Of a stretch of 64,000 bases of DNA, positions 44,301 to 51,924 are shown one piece after another. Both the position numbers and the translations under genes were made by a program. The notes under the pieces were generated by a model. It saw only the letters and a list, made by a program, of their open reading frames with translations, did no database searches and was not told the origin of the DNA. The stretch's first letter is position 1. Every line of letters starts with the position of its first letter. This DNA comes from Nocardiopsis coralli. Its GTDB lineage: Bacteria > Actinomycetota > Actinomycetes > Streptosporangiales > Streptosporangiaceae. Location of the stretch: positions 62,001 to 126,000 of the forward strand of contig NZ_JADBGI010000015.1 of NCBI RefSeq assembly GCF_014892575.1, in the 5' to 3' direction.

Positions 44301-46334
44301 GGCGCCGCCGCCTGGGGTCTGGGCGCAGCAGGCGCTGCGGGCGCCGCAGGGGCCGCCGCGGCCGGTGCCGCTGGATCCTGGGGCTCCCCCGGTTCCGACG
44401 ACCACACGCACGACTCCTGGAGCGCGGGTTCCGACGGGTCCCCGTACGGCGGCGGCCCCTCCGAGGGCCACGACTGGGACGACCCCTACCGCGGCCAGCC
44501 CGCGTACCAGGGCGACACCCCCTACCCGGGCGGCCCGGCCCCGGCACAGCCCCCGGCCTCCGACGGTTACGAGTACCTGTACGGCGGCGGCCGCGGCGGC
44601 GGGAACGGCCACGACGGCTACGGTGCCGACCACGGCGCGGACGCGGGGCCGGAGCCCGAGGGCGAGGGCCGCAAGTCCCGCAAGGGCCTGATCATCGGCG
44701 CCTCCAGTGTGCTCGTGCTCGCCCTCATCGGCGGCGGCATCGGCTGGTACGTGTGGCAGCTGCCCGAGCCGGAGGAGGCCACGGCCGCCTTCGCCTCGAG
44801 CTGGGAGGCCCAGGACTACGAGGCCCTGGCCGAGACCACCATGGGCGACGACGCCGCGCAGATCCTCGGCGGCATCGACGCCGGACTGGGTGTGGACGCC
44901 ATCGACGTCAACGTGGGCGAGCCGTCCGTGGACGGTGGCGAGGGCAGTGCCTCCTACGAGGTGACCGTCTCGCTGACCAACGCCGACGACTGGGGTTGGG
45001 AGGGCGAGCTCCCGCTCCTGCGCGAGGACGGCGAGTGGTGGATCGACTTCTCCCCCGAGGTCGCCTACCCCGGGCTGGGCGAGGGCCAGGTCCTGGCCCG
45101 CACCGCCGTGTGGGGCGAGCGCGGCCACATCCTCGCCGCCGACGGCACCCGGTTGGACGGACCCGACTCCTCCGGCTCGCTGCAGATGCTCGCGGGCTCG
45201 CTCGGTGAGGCCGACGAGGACGACGTCGAGCGTCTCGGCCCGGCCTACAGCGTCGGCGACACCATCGGTGTGGACGGCCTGCAGCGCACCTACGAGGAGC
45301 ACCTGGCCGGCGAGGCCGCGACCACGATCGTGATGGCCGACGCCGAGGAGGCCCAGGCCGAGGGTTCGGTGGAGGCCACCGAGGACAACACCGTGGCGAC
45401 GCTCGACGGCTCCGACGGCGAGGACATCACCACCAGCATCGACATGGACGTGCAGAACACCGCAGCGAACGCGATCATCGACGCCGACGACCCCGCGGGT
45501 CTGGTGGCGATGCGCCCGTCCACGGGTGAGGTGCTCGCGGCCGTGAACGTTCCCGGCGGGTTCAACCGCGCCTTCGAGGGCCAGTACCCGCCCGGTTCGG
45601 CGTTCAAGATCGTCAGCTACAGTGCGCTGCTCGACAACGGCATGTCCACGGACGAGACGATGGACTGCCCCGAGGAGTACGAGCTGGGCGGGTGGCCGTT
45701 CCGCAACGCGAACGAGGCCGAGTACGGATCGCAGTCGGTGACCGAGGCGTTCGCGACCTCCTGCAACACCGCGCTCGTCGCGGAGCTGGGCGACCGGCTC
45801 AACGGCGAGCAGCTGCAGGCCAGCGCCGAGCAGTTCGGGATGAACCAGCCGCTGGACGTCGGTGTGACCAGCCACGAGCCGGTCTTCCCGGCGGTGGACA
45901 GCGCGACAATGCTGGGCTCGCAGGGCATCGGCCAGGGCCAGATCCTGACCTCGCCGCTGCACATGGCCACCCTGCCGTCCGCGATCGCCGACGGTTCATG
46001 GCGCCACCCGGTGCTGGTGAACGAGCCGGAGGTCGAGGACCTGCCGGAGCCGCGTCCCATCGCCAACGCCGAGGCGATCAGGCCGATGATGCGCGCGGTG
46101 ATCACCGACGGCACCGCCGAGGACATCGACTTCGAGGGCGAGGTCTTCGGCAAGACGGGCACGGCCGAGTACGGCACCGCCGAGGACGCCGACGACGATG
46201 ACGAGCTGCCCAGCCACGCGTGGATGGTCGGTTACAAGGGCGATGTCGCTTTCGCCCTGGTCGTCGACGGCGGTGGCGGCGGCTCGTCGGTGGCCGGCCC
46301 GCTGGCCGCCGACTTCACCAACGGCCTGCCCTAA
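41394..46334 (+). CDS. Giant class B penicillin-binding protein with ~1,095-residue low-complexity cytoplasmic tail
   Basis: A 1,646-residue protein. Residues 1-1095 are low-complexity, rich in Gly, Ala, Ser, Asp and Trp, built on short units like DAWGTGAS and including three ~106-residue tandem repeats. A basic KSRKG then one membrane helix (about 1099-1121, LIIGASSVLVLALIGGGIGW) follow. Outside lie an NTF2-like MecA_N domain (about 1125-1235) and the transpeptidase: SAFK with nucleophile Ser1402, SCN at 1456-1458 and KTG at 1587-1589. All catalytic motifs are intact. Class B PBPs of this MecA_N type normally have a cytoplasmic tail of a few tens of residues at most. The GTG start has AAGGA ten bases upstream; the frame before it is not protein-like. 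Confidence 0.9.
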   Translation: MDERSPRQPDSSGPPEDSADTGGAPEARPQNPYRIPQRPPESAREETGGFGYERPEKEEPARDGWDNPFRGGPSGDAEGDAEDGSDAELHTPWGPPVPGDAPSGSDAGSGDADDAWDPGTPWGAPVPGGGAGSAAFGGDGHAHARAADDGDRDDAGDAWGESASRSESDPTDRSWGAGSTSDAWGTDAAAGSAWNAESRRGADADRAWGAGSGNDPWGASAAHGGSDAGSAHDGAEAHHDAANSAGDRSWGTGSSNDTGSAGGAWSAPSAIGPSDPGAEAAAGSSWNTDAGTPGETWGAGASRSGDETPDAWTNRPERSSGDAWGEGAFGGAAVAGAWGSEDGRGSDADQTWGAGSSDDVWGAGAARGESTTGASGSAWGDRDDAWGSTRSEYGAWTATAGKGSDGPRSDDDSDPDNDARGSESSTGPDADEARDPWGTASAGAAGTDSEWNADDTWGTGASRGTGDDDRAQYDAHDSWGSDADSAGGAWSAPGSSAWGAGDPDASAGAGAGAAAGSAWGADASPYGSDADHAWGTSAGRAESSLGDHDDAWGTSSAYSEGDPGAAGADATWGSDRDATRDARGSDSDPTGDLDDRGTGMGGFGAGAAAGSGWGTADTGAADAGSEWHPDTTGSGGDRDADEAQHESYASWGSGAHYSSDAWGTSAAYSEGDPGAAGTDATWGSDREARGSDSDPTGDLDDRGTGMGGFGAGAAAGSGWGTADTGAADAGSEWHPDTTGSGWDRDADQAQHESYDSWGSGAHYSSDAWGTSSAYSEGDPGAAGTDATWGSDREARGSDSDHTGDPDDRGTGMGGFGAGAAAGSAWGSADAGAGDAGSEWHPDTTGSTWGTGSGDSTRDAWGSQEGSPYGGAEGSWGTDPVHGEHDAWSAGAERTEGSTGNQDDAWGSGGWGTGHDSPYGSDTDHTWGGHSAGDQHDSGYAWGTSTAHGEGRPDDPDRGRNASDEDGGHWGAAAWGLGAAGAAGAAGAAAAGAAGSWGSPGSDDHTHDSWSAGSDGSPYGGGPSEGHDWDDPYRGQPAYQGDTPYPGGPAPAQPPASDGYEYLYGGGRGGGNGHDGYGADHGADAGPEPEGEGRKSRKGLIIGASSVLVLALIGGGIGWYVWQLPEPEEATAAFASSWEAQDYEALAETTMGDDAAQILGGIDAGLGVDAIDVNVGEPSVDGGEGSASYEVTVSLTNADDWGWEGELPLLREDGEWWIDFSPEVAYPGLGEGQVLARTAVWGERGHILAADGTRLDGPDSSGSLQMLAGSLGEADEDDVERLGPAYSVGDTIGVDGLQRTYEEHLAGEAATTIVMADAEEAQAEGSVEATEDNTVATLDGSDGEDITTSIDMDVQNTAANAIIDADDPAGLVAMRPSTGEVLAAVNVPGGFNRAFEGQYPPGSAFKIVSYSALLDNGMSTDETMDCPEEYELGGWPFRNANEAEYGSQSVTEAFATSCNTALVAELGDRLNGEQLQASAEQFGMNQPLDVGVTSHEPVFPAVDSATMLGSQGIGQGQILTSPLHMATLPSAIADGSWRHPVLVNEPEVEDLPEPRPIANAEAIRPMMRAVITDGTAEDIDFEGEVFGKTGTAEYGTAEDADDDDELPSHAWMVGYKGDVAFALVVDGGGGGSSVAGPLAADFTNGLP
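43040..43945 (+). repeat. Tandem ~318-330-bp coding repeats within the PBP tail
   Basis: Three nearly identical copies begin at the word GCACGAGCTCCGCATACAGC or a one-base variant at 43051, 43381 and 43699 (periods 330 and 318). The first copy carries a 12-base insertion (GCCACACGCGAC). The third copy diverges after about 43860. DNA-level near identity indicates recent duplication, likely to vary in copy number between strains. Confidence 0.85.
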
Positions 46335-46355
46335 CGCACCATCTCCGGAGCCAAG

Positions 46356-46395
46356 GGCCCGTACCGGGAGCAGTGCGACTCTCCCGGTGCGGGCC
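46356..46395 (+). terminator. Hairpin terminator of the PBP gene
   Basis: A 15-bp stem (GGCCCGTACCGGGAG, 46356-46370, with CTCCCGGTGCGGGCC, 46381-46395; one G-T pair), 10-base loop, 21 bases after the stop. Confidence 0.7.
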
Positions 46396-46535
46396 TTCGT
46401 CGTGGGGTGCCGGCGGCAATCGCCAAGCCAACCCCATAAGCGACAAAATCGGACGGAAGGCGCAGCCCCCACTACTGCCAAGGCAGCCCGCGTTCAAGTG
46501 CCCCCCAGGCCAACCCGGGTAAAGGTCCAACACAG

Positions 46536-46590
46536 GGAACCTAATTTTACTTTAAGTTATTTATTCGCTACGGAGCGTTATAGCCCGTGG
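46536..46590 (+). promoter_or_regulatory. Strikingly AT-rich promoter region of the secreted-protein cluster
   Basis: The stretch CCTAATTTTACTTTAAGTTA and the following TTTATTCGC form the most AT-rich run I see in the window. A TTATAG-like -10 lies near 46578-46583, and CGCT/AGCG flank ACGG just before it. The following gene starts about 110 bases downstream, leaving a sizeable 5' leader. A strong or nucleoid-protein-controlled promoter is likely (inference). Confidence 0.5.
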
Positions 46591-46689
46591 TCGAGGGGCA
46601 TGACAGGGGTGGCTTCGGACAGGCCCTTCGCCCCGAGCGAGCCGGGTCGGCCGAACCGGAAGAGCGTATCCGTGTCGAGAGGACACTTG

Positions 46690-46995
46690 ATGAACCGCAA
46701 GACCCTGACCCGCATCGCTTTCGCGGCCGTTGCAGCCCCTGCCCTGGCCCTCGGCGGCCCGGCCGTGGCGATGGCGGACAGCTTCTACGGCTCCGGCGGC
46801 CAGCACGCCGGTCCGACCGGCGCCACCCAGTGGGGCACCGGTTCCGCCGTCGTGAGCCCCGACTTCCACCACAAGGGTGACAAGGTCGAGCAGGGCCACG
46901 GCCACCACCACGGCGGCAGCGTCTACGTGGACGGCTACGAGTACGCCGGCCCGTGGGGCGCCGGCCAGGGCGGAACCATCAGCGGTACCCGCTAG
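46690..46995 (+). CDS. Small secreted His-rich protein
   Basis: A 101-residue protein with a clear signal peptide: basic MNRKTLTR, a hydrophobic core, and a likely cleavage after AVAMA (about residue 32). The mature ~69 residues are Gly/His/Tyr-rich: GGQHAGPTGATQWGTG, then FHHKGDKVEQGHGHHHGG, then YEYAGPWGAGQGG. The His clusters suggest metal binding. No cysteine, no sortase motif. GAGAGGA lies seven bases before the ATG. It is first of three consecutive small secreted-protein genes that share AGPxGA or HHHGG motifs. No family recognised. Confidence 0.78.
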   Translation: MNRKTLTRIAFAAVAAPALALGGPAVAMADSFYGSGGQHAGPTGATQWGTGSAVVSPDFHHKGDKVEQGHGHHHGGSVYVDGYEYAGPWGAGQGGTISGTR

Positions 46996-47087
46996 GACAC
47001 TCCGGAATCAGGCGCGGTGGTGCATGCACCACCGCGCCTGATCGTTTTCCACACCCGTTTCCTGACATGCACCGAGAAGAGGAACAG

Positions 47088-47336
47088 ATGGGGCACGAAC
47101 GCCGGGTCCTTGCGGTGGCCGTGATCACCGCCGGGCTCACCCTGGGGGCTCCCGCCCTCGCCCTGGCCGAGTCGCACTTCACCGGCAGCGACGCACAGGC
47201 CGGGCCGGACGGGGCTTCGCTCTCCTACGTCCAGAGCGTCGTGGACGACGAGGGCAACGTCTCCTACGAGCGCGTCACCCTGCACGCCGGGCCGGACGGG
47301 GCCTGGAAGGAGACCACCGCGAGCAGCACCGGCTGA
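47088..47336 (+). CDS. Small secreted protein with two GPDGA motifs
   Basis: An 82-residue protein with signal peptide (RRVLAVAVITAGLTLGAPAL, cleavage probably after ALALA near residue 28). The mature ~54 residues contain AQAGPDGASL and LHAGPDGAWK flanking VQSVVDDEGNVSYERV, an internal duplication around a beta-rich core. ATG follows AAGAGGAA. The motif AGPxGA is shared with the preceding secreted protein. Unknown function; likely co-expressed with its neighbours (92 and 68 bases apart). Confidence 0.75.
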   Translation: MGHERRVLAVAVITAGLTLGAPALALAESHFTGSDAQAGPDGASLSYVQSVVDDEGNVSYERVTLHAGPDGAWKETTASSTG

Positions 47337-47404
47337 CCCTCCACCGCACCCCGGGGTGGCCAGGCCGGCCCGGCCGGTCCCCCATTGCCGACGAAAGAGG
47401 CGAC

Positions 47405-48031
47405 GTGAAACTCACTCACTCCATCCGCCGCTGGTCACTGGCCGTGGGTGCGGTGGCGCTGTCCTGCGCCGCCGCCACCGGCGCCGCCCACCCCGCAGAC
47501 CCCTTCGGACACCACCACGGCGGGCCGCAGGGTCCGCCGTCCGCACCGGCCGGACCGACCGGGCCCACGGGACCGTCCGGGCCGACCGCCGGCCCGCCTT
47601 CCGGGCCTGACGCGGACGCACCGGGGATGCCCGACCGGCAGCAGGTCGAGTACTGGGAGGAGGCCGAGGAGGAGCTCCTCTCCCTCATCAACGACGCACG
47701 CACGGCCTCGGGCTGCGAGATCCTCACCGAAGACGAGCAGCTCACGCAGGCCGCGCGCGACAACAGCGCGGAACAGGCCGGTCTCGGTTCCACCGGACGG
47801 TCCGGGTTCGAGCTGGGCGGGCCGGCATCGGGCCTGGACGGCCACGAGGGCCGCACCGCGCACTTCTCCGCCTCCGGACCGGAGGACGCCCAGGCCGCGA
47901 TGGACTCCTGGGACAGCGGCCGCGGGGGCAGCGACTCCCTCGTGGACTGCGACTTCACGACCGTCGGCGTCGGTGTGGTCGATGACGGCGACGGCCCCCA
48001 CTGGACCGTGGTCCTGGGCGAGGACGGCTGA
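47405..48031 (+). CDS. Secreted CAP-domain protein with collagen-like Gly-Pro linker
   Basis: A 208-residue protein with signal peptide (residues 1-29), a His/Gly/Pro segment (FGHHHGGPQGPPS), a collagen-like run of GPTGPTGPSGP repeats, and a C-terminal CAP (SCP/PR1) domain: ELLSLINDARTASGCEILTE, LTQAARDNSAEQA, and the final strand DGPHWTVVLGEDG. CAP domains in bacteria occur in secreted hydrolase-like or lipid-binding proteins. Two cysteines (GCEIL and DCDFT) could form a disulfide. GTG start behind AAAGAGG. The HHHGG motif is shared with the first gene of this cluster. Confidence 0.85.
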   Translation: MKLTHSIRRWSLAVGAVALSCAAATGAAHPADPFGHHHGGPQGPPSAPAGPTGPTGPSGPTAGPPSGPDADAPGMPDRQQVEYWEEAEEELLSLINDARTASGCEILTEDEQLTQAARDNSAEQAGLGSTGRSGFELGGPASGLDGHEGRTAHFSASGPEDAQAAMDSWDSGRGGSDSLVDCDFTTVGVGVVDDGDGPHWTVVLGEDG

Positions 48032-48055
48032 CCCCGCTCCACCCGTCGACATGGA

Positions 48056-48086
48056 AGGGCCGTCCGGCGCAGCGCCGGACGGCCCT
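48056..48086. terminator. Bidirectional hairpin between the CAP and DUF3040 genes
   Basis: AGGGCCGTCCGGC (48056-48068), loop GCAGC, GCCGGACGGCCCT (48074-48086), between convergent genes. Confidence 0.7.
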
Positions 48087-48123
48087 CGTGCGTCCCCCCG
48101 GCCGATGCGGCCGGAGCGGTCGG

Positions 48124-48447
48124 TCAGGATCCAGGTGCCTCCACCGTCTCACCGGCGGGGTCGTCGGCGGGCAGGCTCTCGCCCGTGCCCGGAACACTCT
48201 CGCCGGACGGTTCGGGCTGTGGGGTCCCCGGTGTGAGCAGGAACAGCAGGACCAGCAGGCCGGCGGTCACCGCGGCGATGACCGCGCACGCCGCCCAGGG
48301 TTTCCAGCTCCCCAGGTCGGGGTCGGCCGGTGCGTCCGGGTCCTCGGCCGCGAAAGTGTCGAGTCGGTCCGCGAGATCGGGCGCCTCTTCGTCCAGCTTG
48401 CGTTCGATCTCCGCGAGGATACGCCGTTCATGTTCTCTCAGGGACAT
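48124..48447 (-). CDS. DUF3040 small membrane protein
   Basis: A 107-residue protein. SLREHERRILAEIERKLDEE at the N-terminus is the DUF3040 signature, seen throughout actinobacteria, followed by one membrane helix (about residues 50-71, PWAACAVIAAVTAGLLVLLF) and a Pro/Glu/Gly-rich tail. Usual DUF3040 proteins have two helices; here I see one. ATG follows GGAGGG by eight bases. The family is of unknown function and is often near cell-division genes; here the neighbours are secreted proteins and the molybdate operon. Confidence 0.88.
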   Translation of the reverse strand: MSLREHERRILAEIERKLDEEAPDLADRLDTFAAEDPDAPADPDLGSWKPWAACAVIAAVTAGLLVLLFLLTPGTPQPEPSGESVPGTGESLPADDPAGETVEAPGS

Positions 48448-48590
48448 GGCACCCTCCTCCGCCGTTGGGGGACTCACCGCCGTCTCCGGGTGCCTACAGT
48501 CTCCCCAGGCCGCGCCGCGAATATCCCGTTAAGGGCAGCTTTTCCCCGGCCCCGTTCGCCAAACTCGCGCCGCGCCCCGGAGCGCCCCGT

Positions 48591-49646
48591 TCAGGCGCCG
48601 TAGGACTCCACCTCGGCGGCCTTCACACCCGCCCAGACCGTCTGTCCGCGCACCAGGCCGAGTTCGGCCACGGCGGCGGGGCTGACGTCGGCGGCCAGGT
48701 CGGGCGGGCCGGCCAGGTGCACGCGGACCTGGTCGCCGAAGCGCTCCACCCCGTCCACACGCACCCGCCAGACGTTGCGGGGACTGCCGTGCGGGGGTTC
48801 GGAGTACAGCGCGACGGCCCGGGGCGGGAAGGCGACCAGGGCGGGACCCTCGGCGGGCGCGGGCAGGCGCACCTCCACCGTTTCCTCCTCCCCCAGCGTG
48901 TCCAGGGTGACCGTGGTCCCCTCGGCGGTGCCGCGGAAGAGGTTGAGCCCCACGAGCCGGGCCACGTACGCGGTGCGGGGCCGGCGGGCGACCTCGGTGG
49001 GGGTGCCCTGCTGCACGACGCGGCCGCCCTCGACCACCGCGATCCGGTCGGCGAGCACCATGGCGTCGAGCGGGTCGTGGGTGACCAGGACCGTGGCGCC
49101 CTCGAACCCCTCCAACCAGTGCCGCAGGCGCGCCCGCACCTCCACCCGGGTGCTGGCGTCCAGGGCGGCCATGGGTTCGTCGAGCAGCAGCAGGCGCGGT
49201 CGCACGGCCAGCGCCCGGGCCAGGGCCACACGTTGGGCCTGGCCGCCGGAGAGGCGTCCGGGGCGGGCACCGGCGTGTTCGGCCAGGCCCAGGTGCTCGA
49301 GCAGCCCCGCGGCCCGCTCGCGCGCCTCGGCCCGGCCGGCGCCCTGGCACCGGGGCCCGAAGGCGACGTTGTCGAGGGCGCTCATGTGCGGGAACAGCAG
49401 GTAGTCCTGGAAGACCATGCCGATGGGGCGCTGCTCCACCGGGGTGGTGGTCTCGTCGCGCCCGTCCACGCGCACGTGTCCGTCCTCCAGGGGCACCAGG
49501 CCGGCCAGGGCACGCAGGGCGGTGGATTTTCCGGCGCCGTTGGGGCCGAGCAGGGCGAGGATCTCACCGCGTTCGGCGCCGAGGGCGGCGTCGAGCGCGA
49601 ACGTGCCGCGGCTCAGCCGCAGTTGTGCGTCGAGGAAGCTGCCCAT
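48591..49646 (-). CDS. modC: Molybdate ABC transporter ATPase ModC
   Basis: A 351-residue ABC ATPase. Walker A is LLGPNGAGKST (residues about 33-43), Q-loop MVFQDYLLFPHM, signature RLSGGQAQRVALARAL, Walker B LLLLDEPMAALD and H-loop VTHDPLDAM. The C-terminal ~110 residues form a TOBE domain, typical of ModC/CysA-type transporters. Its ATG overlaps the modB stop by one base (TGATG), so it is coupled. It is the last gene of the HTH-TOBE/modA/modB/modC operon. Confidence 0.93.
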   Translation of the reverse strand: MGSFLDAQLRLSRGTFALDAALGAERGEILALLGPNGAGKSTALRALAGLVPLEDGHVRVDGRDETTTPVEQRPIGMVFQDYLLFPHMSALDNVAFGPRCQGAGRAEARERAAGLLEHLGLAEHAGARPGRLSGGQAQRVALARALAVRPRLLLLDEPMAALDASTRVEVRARLRHWLEGFEGATVLVTHDPLDAMVLADRIAVVEGGRVVQQGTPTEVARRPRTAYVARLVGLNLFRGTAEGTTVTLDTLGEEETVEVRLPAPAEGPALVAFPPRAVALYSEPPHGSPRNVWRVRVDGVERFGDQVRVHLAGPPDLAADVSPAAVAELGLVRGQTVWAGVKAAEVESYGA

Positions 49647-50482
49647 CAGGCGTTCACCCACCTCTCGCGCAGGGTGACCAGGACGGCCAGGGAGACCAGG
49701 AGCAGGACGAGGCTGAGCACGACGGCGGCCTCCGGGTCGCGTTGCATGGCCATGTAGACGGCCAGGGGCATGGTCTGTGTTGTCCCGGGGAAGTTGCCGG
49801 CGAAGGTGATGGTCGCACCGAACTCCCCGAGTGCGCGGGCCCAGCAGAGCACGGCCCCGGCCGCGATTCCGGGCAGCACCATGGGCAGGGTGACCCGGGT
49901 GAAGACGGTGGTTCGGCTCGCGCCGAGGGTGGCCGCGGCCTCCTCGTAGCGCCGGTCGGCCCCGCGCAGGGACCCTTCGACGCTGATGACCAGGAACGGC
50001 ATCGCCACGAAGACCTGCGCCATGACCACGGCTGCGGTGGTGAAGGGGATGGTGATCCCGAACCAGGTGTCCAGATGGGTGCCGAGGATGCCGTTGCGGC
50101 CGAGGACCAGCAGCAGGGCCACACCGCCGACGACGGGCGGGATGACCAGGGGCACCGTCACCAGAGCGCGCACCAGGCGGCGGCCGGGGAACTCGGTGCG
50201 GGCCAGCAGCCAGGCGAGCGGAACCCCGAGCAGCAGGGAGACCACGGTGGCCGCGGTGGCGGTGGTCAGCGAGAGCCAGAGCGCGCTGAGCACCTCGGGG
50301 TCGCGCAGGCGCTCGCCCATGTCGGGCCAGGGGGCGCTGACGAGCAGTCCGGCGAAGGGCAGGACCAGGAAGGCGACGGCGGCCAGGGCCGGTACGACGA
50401 GGATCCAGGGCGGCCGCCCCGAGCGGGCGCGCAGTCGGCGCCGTCCCGGGGCGGCCGGTGTGGCAGGGGAAGCGGTGGTCAC
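49646..50482 (-). CDS. modB: Molybdate ABC transporter permease ModB
   Basis: A 278-residue inner-membrane permease with about six helices. The conserved EAA loop is EEAAATLGASRTTVFTRVTL (residues about 181-200), and GEFGATITFAGNFPGTTQTM is characteristic of ModB. GTG start overlaps the modA stop (GTGA); stop overlaps the modC start. A ~25-residue Arg/Pro-rich N-terminus precedes the first helix. Confidence 0.93.
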   Translation of the reverse strand: MTTASPATPAAPGRRRLRARSGRPPWILVVPALAAVAFLVLPFAGLLVSAPWPDMGERLRDPEVLSALWLSLTTATAATVVSLLLGVPLAWLLARTEFPGRRLVRALVTVPLVIPPVVGGVALLLVLGRNGILGTHLDTWFGITIPFTTAAVVMAQVFVAMPFLVISVEGSLRGADRRYEEAAATLGASRTTVFTRVTLPMVLPGIAAGAVLCWARALGEFGATITFAGNFPGTTQTMPLAVYMAMQRDPEAAVVLSLVLLLVSLAVLVTLRERWVNA

Positions 50483-51330
50483 GGGGTGCCGAACCCTGCC
50501 GCGTCGAGTTCGGCGGCGCCGTCCTCACCGAGCACGTGCTCGATCCAGGCCTCGCCGGCCTCGGGGTTCTGCGCGCCGGAGAGCAGGCCGATCGGGTAGT
50601 CGTTGACGGCCTCCTCGGCCTCGGGGAAGTCGATGCCCTCGACGCGGTCCTCCGCGGAGACCACGTCGGTGGTGTAGACGAGGCCTGCGTCGACCTCGCC
50701 GAGCTCGACCTTGGTAAGGACGGCGCGTACGTCCTCCTCGTAGGTGACGGGGGTGATGTCGGTGCCGGCGGCCTCCATGGCCTCGGCGGTGGCGGCGCCG
50801 CAGGGGACCTCGTCGGCGCAGAAGGCGACGTCGGTGCCGTCCTCGGCGAGGTCGTCGAAGGTCTCGATCCCGGCGGGGTTGTCCGGCGGTACGGCGATCT
50901 GCAGGGTGTTGGTCGCGAAGAGCGCGCCGTCCTCGCCGTGTTCCCCGGCCCAGTCGGGGTCCAGGCCGAGGTCGTCGGTGACCTGGCCCATGGTGGCGGT
51001 GTCGGCGGCGGCGAAGACGTCGGCGGGGGCGCCGGAGTTGATCTGCACGGCGAGTTCGCTGCTGCCGGCGAAGTTGAGCACGACGTCGACGTCGGGGTGT
51101 TCGGCCTCGAAGTCGGCGGCCAGGTCCTCGAAGACGTCGGTCAGGGAGGCGGCGGCGAAGACGTCGAGCTCGCCGGAGAGCTCCCCGGCGTCCTGGCCCT
51201 GGCCGTCCTCGTCGGACTCTCCCCCGCCGCAGGCGGTGGCGGCGAGGGTGAGGCAGGTGGCGGCGGCGATCAGGCTCAGGGCCGGGGTGTCCCGCCGTGG
51301 GATGCGGGAGCTGGGGGGCGTCTCAGGCAT
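50479..51330 (-). CDS. modA: Molybdate-binding lipoprotein ModA
   Basis: A 283-residue substrate-binding protein. The signal peptide ends in LTLAATACGGGES, a lipobox with Cys near residue 34, so it is a lipoprotein. LDVFAAASLTDVFEDLAADF and VVLNFAGSSELAVQINSGAP are the ModA ligand-site strands with the conserved serines. It binds molybdate or tungstate outside the cell and delivers it to ModBC. ATG at 51330 lies eight bases inside the end of the regulator gene, so translation is coupled. Confidence 0.93.
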   Translation of the reverse strand: MPETPPSSRIPRRDTPALSLIAAATCLTLAATACGGGESDEDGQGQDAGELSGELDVFAAASLTDVFEDLAADFEAEHPDVDVVLNFAGSSELAVQINSGAPADVFAAADTATMGQVTDDLGLDPDWAGEHGEDGALFATNTLQIAVPPDNPAGIETFDDLAEDGTDVAFCADEVPCGAATAEAMEAAGTDITPVTYEEDVRAVLTKVELGEVDAGLVYTTDVVSAEDRVEGIDFPEAEEAVNDYPIGLLSGAQNPEAGEAWIEHVLGEDGAAELDAAGFGTP

Positions 51331-51724
51331 GGCGGTCTCCGGTGGTCTCGATCACGACGTTGGTGGACTTGACGACGGCGGTGGCGGTGCTGCCGACCTC
51401 CAGGCCGAGTTCGTCGGCGGCCTCGCGGCTCATGAGGGACACGACGCGGTGGGGCCCGGCCTGGATCTCCACGGAGGCCATGACACGGTCGCGGACCACG
51501 TGGGTGACCAGGCCGCGGAAGCGGTTGCGGGCCGAGGAGGTGCGCCGCGCGGGGTCCTCGTGGTCGCCCGAGCTCATGAACGCGGCGAGGTCGGCGCCCT
51601 CGAGCACGCGGTGCCCGCTCCCGCCCCGGTCGGCGGGCAGGCGCCCGGAGTCGACCCAGCGGCGGACGGTGTCGGCGCTGACGCCGAGGAGGTCGGCGGC
51701 CTCACTGATCCGGAATGTCGGCAT
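51323..51724 (-). CDS. Helix-turn-helix plus molybdopterin-binding (TOBE) regulator
   Basis: A 133-residue two-domain protein. Residues 4-52 are an excisionase/MerR-like helix-turn-helix (FRISEAADLLGVSADTVRRW, then VDSGRLPADRGGSGHRVL). Residues 65-130 are a TOBE/mop domain (NRFRGLVTHVVRDRVMASVE; VSLMSREAADELGLEVGSTA) that binds molybdate. It is thus a ModE-like sensor built differently from E. coli ModE, first in the modABC operon and probably autoregulating. AAGGTGA lies eight bases before the ATG. A near-palindromic TATGTGCGGCATATA upstream (about 51737-51751) is a candidate operator. Confidence 0.88.
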   Translation of the reverse strand: MPTFRISEAADLLGVSADTVRRWVDSGRLPADRGGSGHRVLEGADLAAFMSSGDHEDPARRTSSARNRFRGLVTHVVRDRVMASVEIQAGPHRVVSLMSREAADELGLEVGSTATAVVKSTNVVIETTGDRHA

Positions 51725-51858
51725 GGGGTTCACCTTATATGCCGCACATACGAGCCCTGAAGACGGATTCCTACAGCAAGTGCGGCATCTCGGGCGCTGA
51801 TCCCTGGCAGATACGACCAAGCCCGGCCCCGGGCCCGGTCGCCGGCCCGCGCACGACG

Positions 51859-51892
51859 GAGGGGCCGCACCCGGTGACGGGTACGGCCCCTC
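51859..51892 (-). terminator. Hairpin terminator of the GHL10 lipoprotein gene
   Basis: GAGGGGCCG, one unpaired base, ACCC, loop, GGGT, one unpaired base, CGGCCCCTC (51859-51892), 33 bases past the stop on the minus strand. Confidence 0.6.
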
Positions 51893-51924
51893 CTGCTGGG
51901 CCACGGGGACCTGGGTCCCGGTCG

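Noticed and set aside
41388-45962. A 1,524-codon frame antisense to the giant PBP
   Set aside because: Shadow of a low-complexity coding region; monotonous Gly/Ala/Val/Arg composition, no domain, while the plus strand encodes intact transpeptidase motifs.
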